This document shows, piece by piece, positions 5,570 to 9,552 of a stretch of DNA of 9,552 nt. Source of the stretch: Pseudomonadota bacterium (GTDB taxonomy: Bacteria; Pseudomonadota; Alphaproteobacteria; Rhizobiales; Rhizobiaceae); the NCBI GenBank assembly GCA_003242525.1, contig QGUU01000063.1, positions 1 to 9,552 of the forward strand. Direction: 5' to 3'. The number at the start of each line of letters is the position of its first letter. Position 1 is the stretch's first letter. Under the pieces are notes generated by a model. The model did not search any database, was not told the DNA's origin, and saw only the letters and a list, made by a program, of their open reading frames with translations. A program made the position numbers and the translations under genes.

Positions 5570-6003
5570 TTGCCCAAAGTCGCACGTGCCTGTGGGCGTC
5601 CCCCGAGCCTCGGAATGGCGAGGTGATCGGGACGGTACCCGGGGAGTAACGAACCCGGTCGGTCAAGTGGCCAGCCACATGATCGAGGACGTCTTGAAGC
5701 AACGACGGTGCGGGCCTTTCTGGTGTCTGCCGATCGTCCATAGATCGGGGTTACTGAAGAGGCACACCTTCATTGCCGGCAGTGCGGTTGGGGTTTCCCA
5801 TCCAAGCCAAGGCAGACAAAGCGGACATTCGGCCGGGCGGCCGGAAGTCCATCGCCGCGAGACGGCAACCCACGGTCCCGGTGTCTCCACCGGCCGGGTC
5901 CGGAGAGGAAGCGTCCCGCACTTTGTTTGACCGCATGCAAGCGTGGCCCGCAGGCCCGCGCGCATGAGCTTGCCTGCGCGCAAGCGCGGCTGGAGAGACT
6001 TCC
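5570..6003 (+). ncRNA. Structured 5' leader of the ornithine decarboxylase gene, speF-leader-type RNA candidate
   Basis: The ~430 bases before the decarboxylase contain no convincing gene but many stems. GCCCA 5572-5576/TGGGC 5593-5597. CCTCG 5608-5612/CGAGG 5619-5623. A 7+4-bp hairpin at 5659-5686 with one A-A mismatch and a CCAG loop. CCGATC 5730-5735/GATCGG 5743-5748. A long-range 8-bp pairing TGTCTGCC 5724-5731/GGCAGACA 5811-5818. A 4+7-bp hairpin at 5823-5850, again with one A-A mismatch. CCGGTG 5878-5883/CACCGG 5888-5893. GCGCGC 5958-5963/5976-5981. The speF leader is a known RNA family (described by comparative genomics) found upstream of alphaproteobacterial ornithine decarboxylase genes; position, gene and length agree. 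I cannot align it to the family model here, so the family name is an inference. A role in polyamine-responsive control of translation or elongation is plausible. Confidence 0.7.
5992..5997 (+). promoter_or_regulatory. Ribosome binding site of the decarboxylase
   Basis: GGAGAG lies 6 bases before ATG 6004, a near-perfect Shine-Dalgarno that fixes the start. TGGAGA (5991-5996) is complementary to TCTCCA (5884-5889) in the loop region of the 5878-5893 hairpin, and the same GGAGAG sequence also occurs at 5902-5907, so the site could be masked by, or compete for, leader pairing. Confidence 0.75.
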
Positions 6004-7137
6004 ATGGCCACACAGCGCATTCTCGATTTCCTTGCCACGCGACGTCCGAGCGGACCTTGCCTCATCGTCGACCTCGAAGTGGTCCGCGACAATTTCAACG
6101 CGTTTCGCCGCGCCTTGCCCGACTCGAAGATCTATTATGCGGTGAAGGCCAACCCTGCACCGGAGATCCTGCGCCTGCTTGCCTCCATGGGGTCGTCCTT
6201 CGATACGGCCTCGGTAGCCGAGATCGAGATGGCAATGGATGCGGGCGCGCCGGCCGAGCGCATCAGCTATGGCAACACCATCAAGAAGGAGCGCGACATT
6301 GCCCGCGCATTCGAGCTCGGCATCCGGCTGTTTGCAGTGGATTGCGTTGAAGAGGTGGAGAAGGTGGCGCGTGCGGCGCCCGGCAGTCGTGTTTTCTGCC
6401 GTGTGCTTACGGATGGCGCGGGTGCGGAGTGGCCGCTGTCCAGGAAGTTCGGATGCGTGCCGGCCTTGGCGGTAGACGTGCTGCGGCAGGCGAAGACGCT
6501 GGGCCTCGATGCTTACGGCGTGTCCTTTCATGTCGGCTCGCAGCAAACCGATCTCGATGCCTGGGACCGTGCGCTGAGCGATGCCAGGCAGGTGTTCGAT
6601 GCGCTGGCGGCCGAAGGAATCATGCTGAGGATGGTCAACATGGGCGGCGGTTTCCCCACTCGCTATCTCAGGGACGTGCCGGCGGCCGAAGCTTATGGCG
6701 AGGCGATCTTTGGCGCACTGTCGAGGCATTTCGGCAACCGCATTCCCGAGACCATCATCGAGCCGGGCCGCGGCATGGTAGGCAATGCCGGAGTGATCAA
6801 GTCGGAAGTGGTGCTGATCTCGAAGAAGGCGGACAATGACAATGTGCGCTGGGTCTATCTAGACATTGGCAAGTTCGGTGGGCTTGCCGAGACGATGGAT
6901 GAGGCCATCCGCTATCCGCTCATCACGCCGCGAGATGGCGACGAAACGGCGCCGTGCGTGCTTGCGGGGCCGACTTGCGATTCGGCCGACGTGATGTACG
7001 AGAAGACGCCATACCCGCTTCCAGTCACCCTCACGATCGGAGACGAGGTGCTGATCGAAGGCACCGGCGCCTATACGACGACGTATTCTTCCGTGGCCTT
7101 CAACGGTTTCGAGCCGCTGCGATCCTACGTGATCTGA
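6004..7137 (+). CDS. odc2: Lysine/ornithine decarboxylase, PLP fold type III (Odc2-like)
   Basis: Pyridoxal-phosphate enzyme that decarboxylates L-ornithine to putrescine and, in the rhizobial branch, also L-lysine to cadaverine; putrescine feeds homospermidine synthesis. The 377 residues match the alanine-racemase-fold ODC family end to end: the PLP lysine K48 in YYAVKANP, FDTASVAEIE at 66-75, SYGNTIKKE, HVGSQ at 176-180, the phosphate-binding GGGFPT at 214-219, EPGRG at 253-257, the active-site cysteine C325 in CDSAD, and Y357 in GAYTTTYSS. The short length and ending (FNGFEPLRSYVI) are those of Sinorhizobium-type Odc2 rather than eukaryotic ODC. Start ATG 6004 has GGAGAG 6 bases before it. 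A long structured leader and its own promoter precede it, and a GNAT gene follows 91 bp later, an arrangement I associate with rhizobia. Substrate preference (Orn versus Lys) cannot be read from sequence alone. Confidence 0.96.
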   Translation: MATQRILDFLATRRPSGPCLIVDLEVVRDNFNAFRRALPDSKIYYAVKANPAPEILRLLASMGSSFDTASVAEIEMAMDAGAPAERISYGNTIKKERDIARAFELGIRLFAVDCVEEVEKVARAAPGSRVFCRVLTDGAGAEWPLSRKFGCVPALAVDVLRQAKTLGLDAYGVSFHVGSQQTDLDAWDRALSDARQVFDALAAEGIMLRMVNMGGGFPTRYLRDVPAAEAYGEAIFGALSRHFGNRIPETIIEPGRGMVGNAGVIKSEVVLISKKADNDNVRWVYLDIGKFGGLAETMDEAIRYPLITPRDGDETAPCVLAGPTCDSADVMYEKTPYPLPVTLTIGDEVLIEGTGAYTTTYSSVAFNGFEPLRSYVI

Positions 7138-7186
7138 CGGCTTCGGCCGCCAGATCGCCCGGCAAGGCGGACCACCCGTCCGCCTT
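7138..7186 (+). other. Two tandem RNA hairpins between the decarboxylase and the GNAT gene
   Basis: Directly after the decarboxylase stop, CGGC-TTCG-GCCG (7138-7149) forms a hairpin with the ultra-stable UUCG tetraloop. It is followed by AAGGCGGAC (7164-7172) pairing perfectly over 9 bp with GTCCGCCTT (7178-7186) around a 5-base loop. There is no T tract after either, so they are not classical terminators; they may stabilise the decarboxylase mRNA or partly reduce read-through into the GNAT gene. Function is inference, the pairings are direct. Confidence 0.6.
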
Positions 7187-7228
7187 CGCTTGAGGAACGA
7201 TCTTCGCTCGCGAGAGGATTCTGCGGAT

Positions 7229-7897
7229 ATGAACATCGCAAGAGTGGCGCCCACCGAGAGTCTGGATTTCAGCATTGGTGCCGAGACCGATGAGGACATC
7301 GCGGCGAGGGAAGCCTTGCTTGACCGCGCCATGGGGCCCGGACGCAAGCGCAAGTCTTCGGAAAAGCTGCGTCGCGGACGTCGGCCGTCCGAAGGTTTGG
7401 CATTCATCGCTCGTGATGCGAGCGGTACAGTGGTGGGAACGGTCCGACTGTGGGACGTGACGTTCGGGGCTGGTTCCTCCGGCCTGGTCACGGGACCGTG
7501 GCTCAAAGCCGAAGGGAGTGCCCAGCCTACAGGCCCTTCGGCTGTTGCTCATTCCTTCCAGTCTGGAAAGAAGGGCGCGCTGCTGCTTGGCCCGCTCGCC
7601 GTCGAGCCTTCGCTGAAGGGTGCGGGCATCGGGTCCGCATTGATGCGGCATGCCATAGCGGAGGCGGCTCGGCTTGGCCACGGCGCAATTCTGCTCGTCG
7701 GCGACGCGCCCTATTACCAGCGTTTCGGCTTCTCGGCCGACAAGACCGGCATGCTTGCCATGCCGGGTCCCTATGAGCGGCACCGGCTGCTGGCGCTGGA
7801 GCTGGAACCCGGCGTGCTCGATGGCGCAGCCGGTGTGCTCAAGGCTGCCGGCAGGAAATGCTCGCCAGCCATGCGGCCGCATGGCTGGGCCGCCTGA
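7229..7897 (+). CDS. GNAT family N-acetyltransferase (COG3153-like) with a palindromic in-frame insertion
   Basis: Acetyl-CoA-dependent acetyltransferase of 222 residues, substrate unknown. The N-terminal segment (ETDEDIAAREALLDRAMGPG, then RKRKSSEKLRRGRRP) and the core LLLGPLAVEPSLKGAGIGSAL (motif A, acetyl-CoA loop; about 118-138) followed by VGDAPYYQRFGFS fit the YhbS-like group found beside odc2 in rhizobia. Start ATG 7229 is preferred because GAGAGG lies 11-16 bases upstream; an in-frame TTG at 7190 would add 13 residues overlapping the intergenic hairpin. Between VRLWDV (72-77) and LLLGP (118) there are about 40 residues rich in Gly, Ser, Pro and Ala, where I expect roughly 15; the extra part contains a perfect 10-bp inverted repeat. 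It ends close to the convergent SCP2 gene. Acting on polyamines would suit the neighbourhood but is not shown. Confidence 0.9.
   Translation: MNIARVAPTESLDFSIGAETDEDIAAREALLDRAMGPGRKRKSSEKLRRGRRPSEGLAFIARDASGTVVGTVRLWDVTFGAGSSGLVTGPWLKAEGSAQPTGPSAVAHSFQSGKKGALLLGPLAVEPSLKGAGIGSALMRHAIAEAARLGHGAILLVGDAPYYQRFGFSADKTGMLAMPGPYERHRLLALELEPGVLDGAAGVLKAAGRKCSPAMRPHGWAA
7507..7543. repeat. Perfect 10-bp inverted repeat inside the GNAT coding region
   Basis: AGCCGAAGGG (7507-7516) and CCCTTCGGCT (7534-7543) are exact inverted copies separated by 17 bases. They encode low-complexity residues (about 93-105) in the unexpected insert between two conserved strands of the acetyltransferase. Such a palindrome with an open frame is what a short palindromic repeat element inserted in a gene would look like; no second copy was noticed in this window. 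Confidence 0.55.
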
Positions 7898-7924
7898 CAG
7901 CGACGCTGGACTCTTCCCAGGACG

Positions 7925-7954
7925 GGCGCTCAGCCAACCAATTGGCTGAGCGCC
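7925..7954. other. Perfect 13-bp hairpin covering the SCP2 stop, between convergent genes
   Basis: GGCGCTCAGCCAA (7925-7937) and TTGGCTGAGCGCC (7942-7954) are perfect complements around a CCAA loop. The SCP2 stop codon (7930-7932) and its last seven codons lie in the structure, and the GNAT stop is 27 bp away on the other strand. Neither strand has a following T run, so termination would have to be Rho-dependent or the hairpin may protect the 3' ends of both mRNAs. Confidence 0.6.
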
Positions 7955-8214
7955 ATGGCGACGGACATGTCGCCCTCGATCCTCAGCTTTCCCGTCATGA
8001 AGGCAGTGGTCGGGTTCAACTCGCCGGCGATCATGGATTCCAGATCGTCGAGCGACAGGCTGATGGTGCAGTCGGCAGGGCCATCCGTGGTCGAGACCGT
8101 TCCGCCGTCGATGAGAATGACGCCGTCGGCGCCGGTGTCGAACTTTACCGAGCGGTCGAAGCCGGCACTTGCCACCTGTGGTTTGAGTTTTTCGGCGATG
8201 TCCTGGATGCCCAT
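7930..8214 (-). CDS. Small SCP2 sterol-carrier-type domain protein
   Basis: A 94-residue single-domain protein. The opening MGIQDIAEKLKPQVA, the central strands (VILIDGGTVSTTDGPADCTISL), and the C-terminal NPTTAFMTGKLRIEGDMSVA signature are typical of the SCP2 fold, which forms a hydrophobic tunnel for lipids or acyl chains. Most stand-alone bacterial members have no assigned role. The start at 8214 lacks a strong Shine-Dalgarno, but matches the family N-terminus. Its 3' end is folded into the 13-bp hairpin shared with the convergent GNAT gene. The 164 bp between it and the FliL-like gene upstream (8215-8378) hold no gene, promoter or terminator that I can support. Confidence 0.9.
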   Translation of the reverse strand: MGIQDIAEKLKPQVASAGFDRSVKFDTGADGVILIDGGTVSTTDGPADCTISLSLDDLESMIAGELNPTTAFMTGKLRIEGDMSVAMALSQLVG

Positions 8215-8378
8215 GAGGTGTCTCGCTGTTCCTTGATTCCGATGGCTTCACCTTGCCTGAACGGCGCGGCAAAGCAAAGTCTGCAAAGGAAGCGGGCACC
8301 GGCCGTCCGAGCGGTTATGCTGTTGCTTGCAGGGAGCCGCCCGCGGCTGTGGTTTGCGACGGCCACGCCGGGCGCTTG

Positions 8379-8897
8379 TCACTGTTCCTGAGTGGCCTGG
8401 TTTTTTCTTCTGGCCGCCTCCGCGCTGCTTTGGCGGCGCTTGACGGCATTGTCGCGGATCTCGTCCCTCGAAAGGAAATTGACCTGGTCGACCAGCACGT
8501 CGTGCACGAGTTCGGCGCCGACCCGTTCGTTGACCGAGTCACGGATATTCTTGCGGAACGCGTCCAGGTCCAGGGTTGACGTCCGGGTGAAGTCGAGCTG
8601 CGGATTGGAATAAAGGTAGGAATAGACCTGGTCGGCCAGAAGGGCCTTTGCCGGTACCGAAAGCTTTTTCAGTTGCGAAGGATCGGCAGTAAAGACGAGT
8701 TTGGTCAGGAAATAGCCCTGTACCGCAGCGTCGCGGATCAGCGGAACGGAAATGATATCGCTATCGACATAGTCCAGGCCACCGAGCAGGGGCTTCGTCG
8801 TCTCGCTCGGGTCCTGGCCGGCGACCTGGTATGAATAGAAGACGGCGCCGACGGTGGCGGCGCAGATCCATAGCGCGGCTGCCGCGAACTTGATCAT
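8379..8897 (-). CDS. FliL-like single-pass membrane protein at the end of a flagellar operon
   Basis: 172 residues: one N-terminal membrane anchor (residues ~2-22, MIKFAAAALWICAATVGAVF), then a soluble, presumably periplasmic domain, and a charged tail (AVKRRQSSAEAARRKNQATQ). The order of conserved-looking elements (SVPLIRDAAVQGYFLTKLVF; LLADQVYSYLYS; a DAFRKNIRDSVNERV helix; HDVLVDQVNFL at the end) follows the pattern of FliL, the stator-supporting basal body protein related to SPFH domains. The similarity is of pattern, not close sequence, so this is a moderate call. Start at 8897 gives a clean anchor and a 10-bp gap from the FlgN-like gene; the upstream ATG at 8933 would overlap that gene by 26 bp. 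Last gene of the flagellar run. Confidence 0.6.
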   Translation of the reverse strand: MIKFAAAALWICAATVGAVFYSYQVAGQDPSETTKPLLGGLDYVDSDIISVPLIRDAAVQGYFLTKLVFTADPSQLKKLSVPAKALLADQVYSYLYSNPQLDFTRTSTLDLDAFRKNIRDSVNERVGAELVHDVLVDQVNFLSRDEIRDNAVKRRQSSAEAARRKNQATQEQ

Positions 8898-8907
8898 TCT
8901 GCAAAAC

Positions 8908-9333
8908 TCATGGCTGCGACCAGCCGAATTCATCCTCGGAATAGGTGCCGTCGGCCTCGGCGCGCTGTATGGTGTTCGTCAGCAGATTGGCAACTTCCGC
9001 GACGGCGCTCAGATGTGCGCGGATGGCGGCCTCATTCCTTGCCAGCTTTTCGCGCAACCGCAGCAGCCCTTCGCGGTGCTCGGCCAGCAGTTCTGCCCGG
9101 TCCAGGCTCTTCATGGCTCGGTTGAGCTCGTAGAGATAGCGGCTCTTGCGCGCGTTGGAGGCTTTCAGGTCAAAGCCCGCGCTGGCGCGGATGCCCGCGG
9201 TTTCCTCTTCAACTGCCGCCTCGATGCGGCCGAGTAGCGCGCTGAAACTGGCAAGAGGCCGTTTTTTCAAGGGCGGCTCGGGCATGTTGGCCTGCATTGG
9301 CAGATTGGCTCCGAATTCCGAATAGCTTTTCAT
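8908..9333 (-). CDS. FlgN-like flagellar export chaperone candidate
   Basis: 141 residues, almost entirely helical and charged, with no signal or membrane segment. About residues 30-125 can form a long helical hairpin (LLGRIEAAVEEETAGIRA; RAELLAEHREGLLRLREKLARNEAAIRAHLSAVAEVANLL), and the segment FDLKASNARKSRYLYELNR resembles the N-x-R-K-S-x-x-L-x-E-L-x-R signature of alphaproteobacterial FlgN-type proteins. FlgN keeps the hook-filament junction proteins FlgK/FlgL soluble and guides them to the export gate. Size, composition and the position right after a FlgJ/CheL-type gene support the call. Its ATG overlaps the stop of that gene by 4 bp (ATGA). Confident as a gene, moderate for function. 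Confidence 0.65.
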   Translation of the reverse strand: MKSYSEFGANLPMQANMPEPPLKKRPLASFSALLGRIEAAVEEETAGIRASAGFDLKASNARKSRYLYELNRAMKSLDRAELLAEHREGLLRLREKLARNEAAIRAHLSAVAEVANLLTNTIQRAEADGTYSEDEFGWSQP

Positions 9334-9552
9334 GGCGCAGTCTTTCCTGCGGTTGCGGTGCTTGCCGCCTCGTCGTCAAGGGAACGGATGATGCTACGTT
9401 GGACCTGCTGCACGAGCGACGCTGAGAGGCTTTCCAACTGGTCGAGCGCCGCGCGTTCCGTACTTTGGGAAACATTGCCCACGGGCACGACGCGCTTGCC
9501 TTCCATATAGTGGTCGGCCAGCATGTTCCTGGCGATGCCGATGCCGCCACGC
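9330..9552 (-). CDS. Rod-binding protein FlgJ/CheL-like, C-terminal part, cut by the window end
   Basis: The frame is open to the end of the window; 73 residues are visible. They begin R-GGIGIA-RNMLADHY, the glycine-rich motif near the end of FlgJ N-terminal (rod-binding, CheL in alphaproteobacteria) domains, and continue with an amphipathic tail (SLSASLVQQVQRSIIRSLDD) like that of rhizobial rod-binding proteins. These proteins help assemble the flagellar rod and, in Rhizobiales, lack the muramidase domain of enteric FlgJ; the ending seen here agrees with that. The true start lies beyond base 9552. It is translationally coupled to the FlgN-like gene (ATGA overlap at 9330-9333), so this is the 3' end of a flagellar operon coming from outside the window. 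Confidence 0.75.
   Translation of the reverse strand, partial: RGGIGIARNMLADHYMEGKRVVPVGNVSQSTERAALDQLESLSASLVQQVQRSIIRSLDDEAASTATAGKTAP

Noticed and set aside
5562..5930. 122-codon + strand open frame inside the odc2 leader
   Set aside because: No ribosome binding site, its start overlaps the proposed -10 box, and composition is not coding-like; the RNA stems explain the segment better.
5770..6729. 319-codon - strand open frame across the leader and the 5' half of odc2
   Set aside because: Arg/His/Ala-rich antisense shadow of the decarboxylase.
7100..8299. 399-codon - strand open frame over GNAT and SCP2
   Set aside because: Overlaps two recognisable genes and has no family signature.
8215..8378. 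Gap between SCP2 and the FliL-like gene as a site for a small gene or terminator
   Set aside because: Short GC-rich hairpins only, no T tract, no frame with a ribosome binding site or recognisable product.

Overview
The window looks like an accessory-to-core boundary of an alphaproteobacterial chromosome, most likely Rhizobiales (Mesorhizobium/Phyllobacteriaceae-like). The evidence is the high GC content with strongly GC-rich third codon positions, a rhizobial-type lysine/ornithine decarboxylase followed by its usual GNAT neighbour, a NicO/DUF1007 pair, and the tail of a rhizobial-style flagellar operon. No tRNA, rRNA, CRISPR array, transposase or phage gene is visible. The genus assignment is inference.

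Bases 1-2504 (+ strand): the C-terminal end of a GNAT acetyltransferase (its 5' part is broken or lies outside the window), then a tight operon-like run: a His-rich CDF zinc-type exporter, a 67-residue two-helix membrane protein, and a DenD-type sugar-acid dehydrogenase. A 7-bp inverted repeat sits just before the CDF gene. Bases 2514-5272 (- strand): a LysR regulator, then a secreted DUF1007 protein translationally coupled (ATGA overlap) to a NicO-family nickel/cobalt transporter. The two metal-transport modules are convergent and 9 bp apart.

Bases 5273-6003: no large gene. The region contains a doubtful 61-codon ORF against lysR, a textbook intrinsic terminator on the + strand (5485-5514) that belongs to no recognised gene, a good sigma-70-type promoter (5536-5564), and then a ~430-nt structured 5' leader for the decarboxylase gene. 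Its position and size fit the speF leader RNA family described upstream of alphaproteobacterial ornithine decarboxylase genes. I found several perfect stems in it, some mutually exclusive and one able to reach the ribosome binding site.

Bases 6004-7897 (+ strand): the PLP-dependent lysine/ornithine decarboxylase (putrescine/cadaverine formation, the entry to homospermidine) and a GNAT acetyltransferase, separated by two strong hairpins. The acetyltransferase carries an apparent in-frame insertion built around a 10-bp inverted repeat. Bases 7925-9552 (- strand): a small SCP2-type protein whose stop codon lies inside a perfect 13-bp hairpin, then the end of a flagellar operon in the order FlgJ/CheL-like rod-binding protein (cut by the window end), FlgN-like protein, FliL-like membrane protein.

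The strongest candidates for new biology are the decarboxylase leader RNA and its competing structures, the orphan terminator (possible small RNA) just upstream, and the palindromic insertion in the acetyltransferase.
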